A stretch of DNA of 34,872 nucleotides from Gammaproteobacteria bacterium (GTDB lineage: Bacteria > Pseudomonadota > Gammaproteobacteria > SURF-13). Both the position numbers and the translations under genes were made by a program. Location of the stretch: positions 1 through 34,872 of the forward strand of contig QZKM01000047.1 in the NCBI GenBank assembly GCA_003599485.1, given 5' to 3'. Of the stretch, positions 18,449-30,709 are shown one piece after another. The notes below the pieces were generated by a model that was not told where the DNA came from, made no database searches, and worked only from the letters and a program-made list of their open reading frames with translations. The first letter of the stretch is position 1, and the number at the start of each line of letters is the position of its first letter.

Positions 18449-19589
18449 ACTTTAGCTGTTCGTGCAGCAAGGTCAATATCCGGCCGGCGGTTTCCGAGTT
18501 GTCGCGCGTGCCATCCTGGCTGATCACCGCGATGTGCGTATTGTCCGCCTCGCTCGCCACGCTGACCAGATATTGTTCGGCCGGCGGCTTTTTGTCGTCC
18601 TTGCCCCAGAATTTCATCCTGGACATGAAGCCCTCCTTTTTCTCCTGATCCTTGAGCGGATCGGCGTAACGCACGTAGTACAGGCCGCGCGAGCGGTCGC
18701 GGTCCTCCACCGTGAAGCCGATGCGGTCCAGCGCCAGCCCGGTACGGCGCCAGGCGCGGGAGAAGTCTTCCTGCAGGGTCAGCGTGACGCCGCCGTTGCC
18801 GTCCTTGGTCAGCGCGGCGCGCGGCGCTTCGGCTTCACGCGCCAGCAGGGTCTTGGCCTTTTTCTCATCCACGCCGAAAAATACAATCAGGCGGTTGAGC
18901 ATCTCCGCCTCCAGTTCCGGGTCGGAAGGGCGCGGTTGCCAGATGGTCGAGTCGCCCTGCACCGTTTCTTCCACGCCGCTGTGGCTCAGGAAAAGTTCGG
19001 TGCCGCCCGGCTCCTGGGTGCGCTCCAGGCGCACGCGGAACTTGTCGCGCGTCGCGGCGGAATAGAGATTGTCGAACACCTTGCTCAGCACCGAGCGGAT
19101 GGGATCTTTGGGAATGTCGGCGCGGTTTTCCAGCCAGTCGGTCTCCATGATGCCGATGCGCGGGTCTTCCTGTTTAATGATATAGCCGCTTTGCAGCCAG
19201 AATTCGCGCACCCTGGGCCACCACTGATCGGGCTCGCCCTGCATCACCAGCCAGCGCTTGTTGCCGTCGCGCTCGACGCGCACGTTGTCCTGGCCGGGCA
19301 GGACATTCTCGCGCTGCGCGGTTTGCGGGTCGCTGCGCTCGCCGCTGTACACGGAATAGGTCGCGGTGCCGCCGGGGCTGATGTCGGGTACGGCGAGGGT
19401 GTCGTCCACGGTGGAACTGGTGAGATCGGGCGGGATTTCCAGCGGCGGAAGCGAGGAGCTCTTTTTATACTCCACGCGCTTTTCCGGGTCCACCTCATCG
19501 AGCTTGGCGGTGATCGCCTTGCACCCGCCGAGCGCGGCGAGCGCCAACAATACAACTCCACACTGTATCAACTGCTTTTTAAACTGCAT
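18447..19589 (-). CDS. bamC: Outer membrane assembly lipoprotein BamC
   Basis: BamC (NlpB) is an accessory lipoprotein of the BAM complex that inserts beta-barrel proteins into the outer membrane. It has 380 residues, somewhat longer than E. coli BamC (344). The lipoprotein signal ends at Cys23 in the lipobox LGGC. The following unstructured segment contains [13 protein letters not shown] (about 45-57), the conserved stretch that packs on BamD. Two helix-grip domains follow, about 110-220 and 255-375. The Shine-Dalgarno AGGTG lies just before ATG 19589. It is downstream of dapA, as in E. coli, and upstream of purL. Confidence 0.93.
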   Translation of the reverse strand: MQFKKQLIQCGVVLLALAALGGCKAITAKLDEVDPEKRVEYKKSSSLPPLEIPPDLTSSTVDDTLAVPDISPGGTATYSVYSGERSDPQTAQRENVLPGQDNVRVERDGNKRWLVMQGEPDQWWPRVREFWLQSGYIIKQEDPRIGIMETDWLENRADIPKDPIRSVLSKVFDNLYSAATRDKFRVRLERTQEPGGTELFLSHSGVEETVQGDSTIWQPRPSDPELEAEMLNRLIVFFGVDEKKAKTLLAREAEAPRAALTKDGNGGVTLTLQEDFSRAWRRTGLALDRIGFTVEDRDRSRGLYYVRYADPLKDQEKKEGFMSRMKFWGKDDKKPPAEQYLVSVASEADNTHIAVISQDGTRDNSETAGRILTLLHEQLK

Positions 19590-19610
19590 CAGTCACCTGT
19601 ATTTAAGGAA

Positions 19611-19652
19611 CCCTCTCCCCATCCTCCTCCCGCTCGCGCGGGAGAGGGGGTA
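19611..19652 (-). repeat. GGGAGAGG-type palindromic dispersed repeat, copy 2
   Basis: On the minus strand this reads CCCCCTCTCCCGC, a short loop, then AGCGGGAGGAGGATGGGGAG. It matches copy 1 at 13915-13954 with a few changes, in the opposite orientation. The stem here is reduced to CTCCCGC (19627-19633) with GCGGGAG (19638-19644). It fills most of the 71-base dapA-bamC spacer. Confidence 0.65.
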
Positions 19653-19660
19653 GGTAAGCT

Positions 19661-20533
19661 CTAATTGATCGCCTGTTGCATGGCGGCCCTGACCCGGCCG
19701 TGGCAGCTTGCCGACAAGGGGGTCAGCGGCAGGCGTATGCCGGGCGGGATCAGCCCCATCTCGTGCAGCGCCCACTTGACTGGAATCGGGTTGGACTCGA
19801 TGAACAAATCGCGGTGCAGCGCCTCGAGCCGCTGGTTGATCGCCTCCGCCTCTGCGCGCTCGCCGCGCAGCGCGGCCTTGCACATGTCGCTCATCAGCCT
19901 GGGCGCGACGTTGGCGGTGACCGAGATCACGCCCTTGCCGCCTTGCAGCATCACTTCCATGGCCGTGGCGTCGTCGCCTGCGTAAAGGTCTATTTTATCA
20001 CTACAGCGCTCCAATATCTCACGTGCGCGTGAGACATTGCCCGTGGCCTCCTTGATGCCCACGATGTTGGAGACGGGGGCGAGGCGCGCCACGGTGTCGG
20101 GCAGCAGGTCGCAGGCGGTGCGTCCGGGCACGTTGTACAGGATTTGCGGGATCGGCACGGCCTCGGCGATGGCCTTGTAATGCAGGTACAGGCCCTCCTG
20201 GGTGGGCTTGTTGTAATAAGGCGTGACCAGCAGGCAGGCGTCGGCGCCGGAATGCAGGGCCGAACGGGTGAGCTCAATGGCCTCGCTGGTGGCGTTGGCC
20301 CCGGTGCCCGCGATCACCGGCACGCGCCCGCGCGCCATCTCCACCACCTGGCGTATCACCCGGCAGTGTTCTTCCATATCCAGCGTGGCGGACTCGCCGG
20401 TGGTGCCGACCGCGACGATGGCGCCGGTGCCGTTCTCGATGTGGAATTCGACGAGCCGGGACAGGCTCTCCGGGTCGAGCGACCCGTCCGCGCGCATCGG
20501 CGTGACCAGGGCCACCATACTGCCGTGAAACAT
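19661..20533 (-). CDS. dapA: 4-hydroxy-tetrahydrodipicolinate synthase
   Basis: DapA condenses pyruvate with aspartate semialdehyde, the first committed step to diaminopimelate and lysine. It has 290 residues from ATG 20533. The Schiff-base Lys161 is in GIKEATGN, with catalytic Tyr133 in YNVPGRT and Thr44/Thr45 in VGTTGES. These sit at the same numbers as in E. coli. The start [13 protein letters not shown] is preferred over the upstream in-frame position because it matches family N-termini, and GGAG is nine bases upstream. A candidate promoter lies 28 bases upstream. It is first in a dapA-bamC-purL run. Confidence 0.97.
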   Translation of the reverse strand: MFHGSMVALVTPMRADGSLDPESLSRLVEFHIENGTGAIVAVGTTGESATLDMEEHCRVIRQVVEMARGRVPVIAGTGANATSEAIELTRSALHSGADACLLVTPYYNKPTQEGLYLHYKAIAEAVPIPQILYNVPGRTACDLLPDTVARLAPVSNIVGIKEATGNVSRAREILERCSDKIDLYAGDDATAMEVMLQGGKGVISVTANVAPRLMSDMCKAALRGERAEAEAINQRLEALHRDLFIESNPIPVKWALHEMGLIPPGIRLPLTPLSASCHGRVRAAMQQAIN

Positions 20534-20560
20534 GAAGCACAACTCCAATGATAAAGGGGC

Positions 20561-20589
20561 ATGGTACTTCGAGCCGCCGCGGATGACAA
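20561..20589 (-). promoter_or_regulatory. Candidate sigma-70 promoter of dapA
   Basis: On the minus strand, TTGTCA (20589-20584), a 17-base spacer and TACCAT (20566-20561) match the -35 in five of six positions and the -10 in four of six. This would start transcription about 20 bases before the dapA ATG. Confidence 0.45.
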
Positions 20590-20629
20590 GAAGCGGGCTC
20601 TCCAGCCGCCGTGCCGGGGGTGATCTCTA

Positions 20630-20658
20630 TTGGCTATTAGCGGGGAATCCACTACTAT
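20630..20658 (+). promoter_or_regulatory. Candidate sigma-70 promoter of pilB
   Basis: TTGGCT (20630-20635), a 17-base spacer and TACTAT (20653-20658), each four of six to consensus, lie 40 bases before pilB in the divergent dapA-pilB spacer. No sigma-54 site (GG-N10-GC in the right context) was seen. Confidence 0.35.
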
Positions 20659-20698
20659 TGGAAGCTGCTATGTGTCAATAAGTTAGGGGCAACAAGTC

Positions 20699-22417
<1,719 letters not shown>

Positions 22418-22425
22418 GACCGGCT

Positions 22426-23652
22426 ATGGCTGAGAAAGCGGCGAAGCCGCTCGAGACCTTTGTCTGGGAGGGCTCCAACAAGCAGGGCGCGCGCGTCAAG
22501 GGCGAAGCCAAGGGTGTCAGCCCCGCCCTGGTCAAGGCCGATCTGCGCCGCCAGGGCATCAACCCGCTCAAGGTGGGGAAAAAACCCGCGCCCCTGTTTG
22601 GCGGACGGTCGAAAAAGAAGATTACCCCGAAGGACATCGCCGTGCTGAGCCGGCAGTTGTCCACCATGATCTCGGCCGGCGTACCGCTGGTGCAGGCGTT
22701 CGAAATCGTGGGGCGCGGCCACGAAAACCTCGCCATGCAGGAACTCATTCTCGCCATTAAAGCCGACGTGGAGAGCGGCAGTTCCCTGGCCGAAGCCATG
22801 GAAAAGCACCCGCGCCAGTTTGATGAGCTGTACTGTAACCTGGTGCGTGCCGGCGAACAGGCCGGCATCCTGGAAAGTTTGATGAACAAGATCGCCACTT
22901 ACAAGGAAAAAACCGAGGCGATCAAGGGCAAGATCAAAAAGGCGCTGTTTTATCCCACCGCGGTGCTGGTGGTGGCCTTCATCATTACCGCCATCCTGCT
23001 CATTTTCGTGATCCCGCAGTTCGAGTCGCTGTTTAAGGGTTTCGGCGCCGACTTGCCGGCGCTGACCCAAATGGTGATTAATCTTTCCGCGATCTTCCAG
23101 AAGTGGTGGTGGCTGATCTTCGGCGCGCTCGGCGGCGGCGTCTACGCGATTATCGAGGCCAAGAAACGCTCCAGGGCAGTGGCGCACTTTTTTGACCGCG
23201 TCATGCTCAAGGTGCCGGTGATCGGCGCCATTCTCAACAAGGGCGCCATCGCGCGCTTCGCGCGCACCATGTCCACTATGTTCGCGGCGGGCGTGCCGCT
23301 GGTGGAGTCCATGGTCTCGGTGGCGGGCGCGTCCGGCAACGTCGTCTATTCGGACGCCATCCTGCGCATGCGCGACGAAGTGGCGACCGGCACGCAAATG
23401 AATGTGGCGATGCGCAACACGCAACTGTTCCCCAACATGGTGGTGCAGATGGTGGCAATAGGCGAGGAGGCGGGTTCGCTCGACGCCATGCTGGGGAAGG
23501 TGGCCGATTTCTACGAGGAAGAAGTGGACAACATGGTGGATTCACTTTCCAGTTTGCTGGAGCCGATGATTATGGCGATACTGGGCGTGCTGGTGGGCGG
23601 GCTGGTGATCGCCATGTATTTGCCGATCTTCAAGATGGGGTCGGTGGTTTAA
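22426..23652 (+). CDS. pilC: Type IV pilus inner-membrane platform protein PilC
   Basis: PilC is the inner-membrane platform on which PilB assembles pilin subunits. It has 408 residues: a short N-terminal segment FVWEGSNKQGARVKGE, then two GspF domains. The first (about 75-200) has LSRQLSTMISAGVPLVQAFEI and the second (about 275-400) has FARTMSTMFAAGVPLVESM. Membrane helices are near 180-200, 225-245 and 380-400. Eight bases separate it from pilB. Its stop is followed by a 54-base spacer largely built of 7-base repeats. Confidence 0.97.
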   Translation: MAEKAAKPLETFVWEGSNKQGARVKGEAKGVSPALVKADLRRQGINPLKVGKKPAPLFGGRSKKKITPKDIAVLSRQLSTMISAGVPLVQAFEIVGRGHENLAMQELILAIKADVESGSSLAEAMEKHPRQFDELYCNLVRAGEQAGILESLMNKIATYKEKTEAIKGKIKKALFYPTAVLVVAFIITAILLIFVIPQFESLFKGFGADLPALTQMVINLSAIFQKWWWLIFGALGGGVYAIIEAKKRSRAVAHFFDRVMLKVPVIGAILNKGAIARFARTMSTMFAAGVPLVESMVSVAGASGNVVYSDAILRMRDEVATGTQMNVAMRNTQLFPNMVVQMVAIGEEAGSLDAMLGKVADFYEEEVDNMVDSLSSLLEPMIMAILGVLVGGLVIAMYLPIFKMGSVV

Positions 23653-23706
23653 AAAACAGATACAAGATACTTTAAAGATACAAGATACGAGTTTATCCCC
23701 CCATCC
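23653..23706 (+). repeat. pilC-pilD spacer with duplicated AGATACAAGATAC
   Basis: The 13-base sequence AGATACAAGATAC occurs twice (23658-23670 and 23676-23688), 18 bases apart. It is itself two 7-base units (AGATACA AGATAC). GAGTTTATC follows. The array occupies the place where the pilD Shine-Dalgarno would be expected, and none is visible. Confidence 0.65.
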
Positions 23707-24600
23707 GTGATTGATCTCCTGCAGGCGTTTCCCTGGCTGTTTGTGCTGGCCGCAGGCGTAACGGGTCTGTCGGTGGGAAGCTTTCTCAACGTGGTCATCC
23801 ACCGTCTGCCGCGCATGATGCAGCGCGACTGGCAGGCGCAGTGCCGGCAACTGCTGGAGCTGCCGGCAGAAGTAAACCGGCATTTACCGAGTGAGCGCGC
23901 TGAACCGTTGCGTTTCAACCTCATCGTTCCGCGCTCGCGGTGTCCGCAGTGCGGGCACCTTATCACCGCGCTGGAGAACATTCCGCTGCTGAGCTACCTC
24001 GCGCTCAAGGGCAAGTGTTCCGCCTGCGGCGCGCGCATCTCACCGCGTTACCCGGCGGTTGAATTGCTGACCGCGATACTGTCCGCCGCCGCCGCCGCGC
24101 ATTTCGGGTTTACCTGGCTCAGCGCGGCGGCGCTGCTGTTCACCTGGAGCTTGATCGCCCTGACCTTCATTGACCTTGAACATCAATTGCTGCCCGACTC
24201 CATCACCTTGCCGCTGCTGTGGGGCGGACTGTTGCTGAGCATCACGGGCGTGTTTGTGGACAGCCGGGACGCGATCATCGGCGCGGTGGCGGGCTATCTC
24301 GCGCTGTGGGCGGTGTACTGGTTGTTCAAATTGGCCACCGGCAAGGAAGGCATGGGGCAGGGAGATTTCAAACTGCTTGCCATGCTGGGCGCCTGGCTCG
24401 GCTGGCAGGCGCTGCCGGTGGTGATACTGCTGTCTTCCCTGGTCGGCGCTGTGGTGGGCCTCAGCATGGTGCTGTTTCTGGGGCGCGACAAAAATATCCC
24501 CATCCCATTTGGTCCCTATCTCGCGGCGGCCGGCTGGCTGGCGCTGATCTGGGGAAAAGAGTTGACGGATGCTTATTTACATTTGGCTGGATTAGCATAA
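23707..24600 (+). CDS. pilD: Prepilin peptidase / N-methyltransferase PilD
   Basis: This inner-membrane aspartic protease cleaves the leader of type IV prepilins and N-methylates the new N-terminus. It has 297 residues. The N-terminal GSFLNVVIHRLP (24-35) is the family hallmark. The cytoplasmic zinc-binding cysteines are 79, 82, 104 and 107 (CPQC and CSAC). Catalytic Asp156 is in FIDLEHQLLPD and Asp220 in GQGDFK. There are about eight hydrophobic helices. The start is GTG 23707 by homology, without a recognisable Shine-Dalgarno. It lies between pilC and coaE, the usual order. Confidence 0.96.
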   Translation: MIDLLQAFPWLFVLAAGVTGLSVGSFLNVVIHRLPRMMQRDWQAQCRQLLELPAEVNRHLPSERAEPLRFNLIVPRSRCPQCGHLITALENIPLLSYLALKGKCSACGARISPRYPAVELLTAILSAAAAAHFGFTWLSAAALLFTWSLIALTFIDLEHQLLPDSITLPLLWGGLLLSITGVFVDSRDAIIGAVAGYLALWAVYWLFKLATGKEGMGQGDFKLLAMLGAWLGWQALPVVILLSSLVGAVVGLSMVLFLGRDKNIPIPFGPYLAAAGWLALIWGKELTDAYLHLAGLA

Positions 24601-24614
24601 TCGTCGCATCAAGC

Positions 24615-25232
24615 ATGTTTATAGTAGGATTGACGGGCGGCATCGGCGCCGGCAAGTCCACGGTGCTGGAGTTGTTTCAGGCACTGGGCGTGCCGGTGCT
24701 GGATGCCGACGCCATCGCCAGGGAATTGGTGGAGAAGGGCAAACCCGCGCTGACGCGGCTGGTACAGGAATTCGGGCGCGAGATACTGGATAAAGACGGC
24801 GCGCTCAACCGCGCCAGGCTGCGCGCTATGGTGTTCAGTGACGCGGCGCGGCGCAGGCAACTGGAGGCGCTGCTGCACCCCTTGATCCGCGAGGAGATGC
24901 AGGCGCGCCTTAAGCAACTCAAGGCGCCCTACTGTATCGTATGCATACCTTTACTGGTCGAGACCGGACAGACGGCCGGGGTGCAGCGGGTAGTGGTGGT
25001 AGATGCGCCCGATGATCTTCGCCGCCGCCGCGTCATGGCGCGTGACGGTTTGAGTGCGGCGGAGTTCAACGCCATCCTCGCCGCCCAGGCGAGCCGTGAG
25101 GAGCGGCTGGCGGCGGCGGATGATGTGATTGTCAATGACGATGGGCGCGACGCCCTCAAGCAGCGGGTGGACGAGTTGCACCGCCACTATTTACAACTGG
25201 CGTCCGCCAACTCCTCCTCCGGAAAAGTATAA
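24615..25232 (+). CDS. coaE: Dephospho-CoA kinase
   Basis: CoaE phosphorylates the 3'-hydroxyl of dephospho-CoA, the last step of coenzyme A synthesis. It has 205 residues, the usual length. The P-loop GGIGAGKST is at 8-16, the substrate region VLDADAIARELVEKG follows, then HPLIREEM and the VVVDAPDDLRRRRVMARDG lid region. The start is ATG 24615, 14 bases after the pilD stop; a much longer frame reaching into pilD is only its shadow. Confidence 0.97.
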   Translation: MFIVGLTGGIGAGKSTVLELFQALGVPVLDADAIARELVEKGKPALTRLVQEFGREILDKDGALNRARLRAMVFSDAARRRQLEALLHPLIREEMQARLKQLKAPYCIVCIPLLVETGQTAGVQRVVVVDAPDDLRRRRVMARDGLSAAEFNAILAAQASREERLAAADDVIVNDDGRDALKQRVDELHRHYLQLASANSSSGKV

Positions 25233-25267
25233 TAACGGCAACCATGACGCATCCAGGGGATAGTTGA

Positions 25268-26035
25268 GTGGACGAGCAAGTCTTCTATGAGCAGCCGCTG
25301 AGCGAGCGAATTCGCACCTTTCTGCGCCTGGAGTCGTTGTTTCTTCAGGCCAACCATACCCTGCCCGGCGCAAGCCCCTGGGATAGCCGCGCCACGTTGT
25401 CCACGCTGTTTGAAATTCTCAACGTCATGGGTCGCGCCGATCTCAAGGGGGAGATGTTAAAGGAACTGGAACGGCACGGCGCCGCGCTCACCCGCCTGGA
25501 GCAGGTGCCGGAGGTGGATCAACAGCGGCTTAACCAGATTCTCGATCAGCTGGACGCGCAAGTAGACCGCCTGCACAGCGTCGAAGGCCAGCTTGGCCAG
25601 GCGTTGCGCCAGAATGAGTTCATCAACAGCATCCGGCAGCGTGCCAGCATTCCAGGCGGCACTTGTGATTTTGATCTGCCCGCCTATCATTTCTGGCTGG
25701 AGCGTCCGGCGGCGGACCGGCTGCGTGATTTGCAGGAGTGGTTGAATATCCTGGGTCCGGTGCAAAGCGCCGTAGCGTTGCTATTGAAGCTGATCCGTGA
25801 AAGCGCGGCGCCGAGCCGGGAGCGCGCACAGGCCGGTTTCCTGCAAAAATCGCTGGATCCGGATATTCCCTGTCAACTGGTGCGCGTCGCCGTGCCGCCC
25901 AGCCTGTCCTGCTACGCCGAAATCAGCGGCGGCAAGCACCGCATCACGGTGCGTTTCATGGAGTACGTCAAAGACGGCCGCGCCGTGCAGGCCGCGCAAG
26001 ACATCGAGTTTGACCTGTACTGTTGTCTGATATGA
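25268..26035 (+). CDS. zapD: Cell division protein ZapD
   Basis: ZapD (YacF, DUF1342) binds the FtsZ C-terminal tail and bundles protofilaments in the Z ring. It has 255 residues, slightly longer than E. coli ZapD (247). It starts with [20 protein letters not shown] (6-25), the conserved N-terminal helix. [11 protein letters not shown] appears mid-protein, and the C-terminus has beta strands with [13 protein letters not shown]. The start is GTG 25268, with AGGGGA (25255-25260) seven bases upstream. It is placed between coaE and yacG as in other gammaproteobacteria. It shares the window with its partner ftsZ but not the operon. Confidence 0.95.
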   Translation: MDEQVFYEQPLSERIRTFLRLESLFLQANHTLPGASPWDSRATLSTLFEILNVMGRADLKGEMLKELERHGAALTRLEQVPEVDQQRLNQILDQLDAQVDRLHSVEGQLGQALRQNEFINSIRQRASIPGGTCDFDLPAYHFWLERPAADRLRDLQEWLNILGPVQSAVALLLKLIRESAAPSRERAQAGFLQKSLDPDIPCQLVRVAVPPSLSCYAEISGGKHRITVRFMEYVKDGRAVQAAQDIEFDLYCCLI

Positions 26036-26211
26036 AAAAGACGGACCTGTCTTGTCCCGTCTGCGGCAAGCCGGTGCAGTGGTCAGAGCGTTATCCCCAC
26101 CGCCCATTTTGCTGCGAACGCTGCAAGCTGATTGATCTTGGCGCCTGGGCGGGGGAGTCCTATCGCATCCCGGCGCAGCCTCCGGAAAAGCAGCCGGATG
26201 AAGAAGAATGA
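26032..26211 (+). CDS. yacG: DNA gyrase inhibitor / zinc-binding protein YacG
   Basis: YacG is a 59-residue zinc-finger protein; the E. coli homologue binds GyrB and inhibits gyrase. Zinc ligands are Cys8, Cys11, Cys27 and Cys31 (CPVC and CCERC). The motif [17 protein letters not shown] (24-40) is the family signature, and the tail is acidic. The ATG at 26032 overlaps the zapD stop (ATGA). It is the last gene of the pilB-yacG block. Confidence 0.95.
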   Translation: MKKTDLSCPVCGKPVQWSERYPHRPFCCERCKLIDLGAWAGESYRIPAQPPEKQPDEEE

Positions 26212-26227
26212 CGCCGCGACGTGCTGA

Positions 26228-26310
26228 GTCGCTCCCGGCATCCTGTGCCGGGCAGGACGCCCCAATGTCGCGGGCGCAGGGACGCGCAGGAGCGACCCTC
26301 CCGCGACATT
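26228..26310. repeat. Interlocking palindromic element between convergent yacG and argJ
   Basis: Several perfect inverted pairs nest and interlock here. CCCGGCA (26234-26240) pairs with TGCCGGG (26246-26252), and its loop TCCTG is complementary to the next five bases, CAGGA (26253-26257). AATGTCGCGGG (26264-26274) pairs with CCCGCGACATT (26300-26310), extended inside by AGGG/CCCT (26278-26281 with 26296-26299). GTCGCTCC (26228-26235) is complementary to GGAGCGAC (26289-26296), which lies in the loop of the large hairpin. It may be a bidirectional transcript end, a mobile repeat, or a structured RNA; no T tract marks it as an ordinary terminator. Confidence 0.7.
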
Positions 26311-26370
26311 AGTAGAACCCTTCGCTGGCGTTCTTCCCTGTACGTCACAAATTGAATGTCCCATCACATT

Positions 26371-27591
26371 TCAAGTTCTGTACTCGGCGTTGATGCGCAC
26401 GTAGTCATAGGAAAAATCGCAGGTCCATACGGTGACACCGTGAGCGCCGCGCTTCAGGTCCACGCGCACGGCGATTTCCGCGCGGCGCATGATTTCCCTG
26501 CCTTGCTCCTCGGTGTAGTCCGGCGCGCGCGCGCCGTTTTGTACTATGCAGGCTTCGTCCAGGTGGATGCTGACGCGTTCCAGATCGAGATCGCCGATTC
26601 CGGCCCGGCCCACGGCGGCGAGGATGCGCCCCCAGTTGGGGTCGGAGGCGAAGAACGCGGTTTTCACCAGAGGTGAGTGGGCGATGGCGTAGGCTGCGCG
26701 GGCGCACTCCTCTTCGTTGGCGCCGCCGCTGACCTCGATGATGATGAACTTGGTCGCGCCTTCGCCGTCGCGCACGATGGCCTGCGCCAGCTCCACGCAG
26801 ATTTCCGTGATGGCGCTGGCCAGGGTTTGGTAAACGGCGCTCGCGCTGTCCGTGACGCACGGCAGCGTGCTCTTGCCGGTGGCGATCAGCACGCAGGCGT
26901 CATTGGTCGAGGTGTCGCCGTCCACCGTGATCCGGTTGAACGACAGCCGCGCGGCTTCATGTAAACAACGCTGTAAAAGCTCTGGCGCGACAGCCGCGTC
27001 GGTGGCGATGAAGGCGAGCATGGTCGCCATGTCGGGGCGGATCATGCCGGAGCCCTTGGCGATGCCGGTGATGGTGACTGGATGGCTATGCAGTGTGAAC
27101 TGACGCGAGACGCCCTTGGGCGCGGTGTCGGTGGTCATAATGCCGTGCGCGGCGTCTTCCCAGCCCATGCCGCCGAGCCCGGCGTACGCTTCGGGCAGCC
27201 CTTGCACGATTTTCTCCACCGGTAAGGGCTCGCCAATTACACCGGTGGAGAAGGGCAGCACCTCATTGGCCGCGCAGCCCGCGAGCCCGGCCAGCGCCGC
27301 GCAGCAGGCCCCGGCGTCGCGCAGACCCTGTGCGCCGGTGCCGGCATTGGCGTTGCCGGTGTTGATAAGCAGATAACGCGGGGCGGCCTGGGCAAGATGG
27401 TTGCGCGCCAGCACCACCGGCGCGGCGCAAAAGGCGTTTTGCGTGAACACCGCGGCGCAGTGCGCACCCGGTGAAATTTCCATCACCACCAGGTCGCGCC
27501 GCCCCGGTTTCCTGATTCCGGCGCGTGCCGTACCCAGGCGCACGCCAGCCACCGGATGCAATACGGACAACGGCTTGAGGCCTACCGGCAA
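26371..27591 (-). CDS. argJ: Bifunctional ornithine acetyltransferase / N-acetylglutamate synthase
   Basis: ArgJ transfers the acetyl group from N-acetylornithine to glutamate in the cyclic arginine pathway. It may also make N-acetylglutamate from acetyl-CoA. It has 406 residues. The self-cleavage site is Ala189-Thr190 in [13 protein letters not shown], where Thr190 becomes the nucleophile. The N-terminal [10 protein letters not shown] and the late [19 protein letters not shown] match the family. The start is TTG 27591: the preceding GAGGA, seven bases away and overlapping the secA stop, and homology both support it. It is 10 bases downstream of secA, so the two are likely co-transcribed. Confidence 0.96.
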   Translation of the reverse strand: MPVGLKPLSVLHPVAGVRLGTARAGIRKPGRRDLVVMEISPGAHCAAVFTQNAFCAAPVVLARNHLAQAAPRYLLINTGNANAGTGAQGLRDAGACCAALAGLAGCAANEVLPFSTGVIGEPLPVEKIVQGLPEAYAGLGGMGWEDAAHGIMTTDTAPKGVSRQFTLHSHPVTITGIAKGSGMIRPDMATMLAFIATDAAVAPELLQRCLHEAARLSFNRITVDGDTSTNDACVLIATGKSTLPCVTDSASAVYQTLASAITEICVELAQAIVRDGEGATKFIIIEVSGGANEEECARAAYAIAHSPLVKTAFFASDPNWGRILAAVGRAGIGDLDLERVSIHLDEACIVQNGARAPDYTEEQGREIMRRAEIAVRVDLKRGAHGVTVWTCDFSYDYVRINAEYRT

Positions 27592-27601
27592 AGCGCGTTC
27601 C

Positions 27602-30313
<2,712 letters not shown>

Positions 30314-30354
30314 GTTGTATATGATAACGGATAGTGCGGATTTAGAGAGGCGGG

Positions 30355-30360
30355 ATTATA
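30355..30360 (-). promoter_or_regulatory. Candidate -10 element for secA
   Basis: On the minus strand a consensus TATAAT sits 41 bases before the secA ATG. The -35 region about 17 bases upstream is poor. It lies over the start codon of the short leader ORF on the other strand. Confidence 0.35.
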
Positions 30361-30395
30361 TGAGCGCTGTCGCTACGGAGCGCGCTGCGCCGTGA
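30360..30395 (+). CDS. Possible 11-residue leader peptide before the DUF721 gene
   Basis: A short frame, ATG 30360 to TGA 30395, encodes [18 protein letters not shown] (30344-30350) lies nine bases before its ATG, a better ribosome site than that of the DUF721 gene itself. Its TGA overlaps the DUF721 GTG (GTGA), so it could act as a coupling leader. The Arg-Ala-Ala-Pro end recalls the tail of arrest peptides, but the peptide is very short and the frame may be chance. Confidence 0.3.
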   Translation: MSAVATERAAP

Positions 30396-30709
30396 GTTTA
30401 ACACGTTCCTTAAAGGAAGTGCTGGGCGGCGCGCCGGGTTTGGCCGGACTGCTGGCCCAGGCGCGGCGTATTGGGCAGTATGATGAGATGGTGCGCCAGT
30501 TGATGGCGGAGCCGCTCAAGCAACACTGCCGGGTGGCTACGGTGCGCGGCGAGACGCTGGTGCTGCTCGCGGATTCGCCGGTGTGGGCGGCGCGTCTGCG
30601 CTTTGAAACGCCCGCACTGCTCAAGCGGCTGGCATTGACGCCCGCGCTGAGCGGCATCAAGGCGATACAGGTGAAGGTGAGTGTGCGGCCTGAGGGCGGC
30701 CTTTATTAA
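30392..30709 (+). CDS. DUF721 / DciA-like protein
   Basis: This 105-residue protein of the DUF721 family contains the domain of DciA, the loader/partner of the replicative helicase DnaB in bacteria lacking DnaC. The sequence has the KH-like pattern: a first helix ([20 protein letters not shown]), a strand [36 protein letters not shown], then a closing strand [12 protein letters not shown]. The phrase ADSPxWAxRLRFxxPxLL is typical. The start is GTG 30392, which lies in a GTGA overlap with a short leader frame. It is alone on the plus strand between lpxC and secA, as in Pseudomonas-type gene orders, and its TAA overlaps the lpxC TAA on the other strand. The helicase-loader role is inferred from the family. 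Confidence 0.85.
   Translation: MSLTRSLKEVLGGAPGLAGLLAQARRIGQYDEMVRQLMAEPLKQHCRVATVRGETLVLLADSPVWAARLRFETPALLKRLALTPALSGIKAIQVKVSVRPEGGLY

Noticed and set aside
20534-20698. Sigma-54 promoter for pilB
   Set aside because: No GG-N10-GC pair in the proper consensus was found; only a weak sigma-70-like pair is present.
25244-25267. Seven-codon frame (MTHPGDS) directly before the zapD GTG
   Set aside because: It ends exactly at the zapD start but has no ribosome site of its own; the AGGGGA within it serves zapD.
26160-26348. Small minus-strand frame across the yacG-argJ spacer
   Set aside because: It covers the interlocking palindromes; the translation is Arg/Ser-rich and is better explained by the repeat structure than by a gene.
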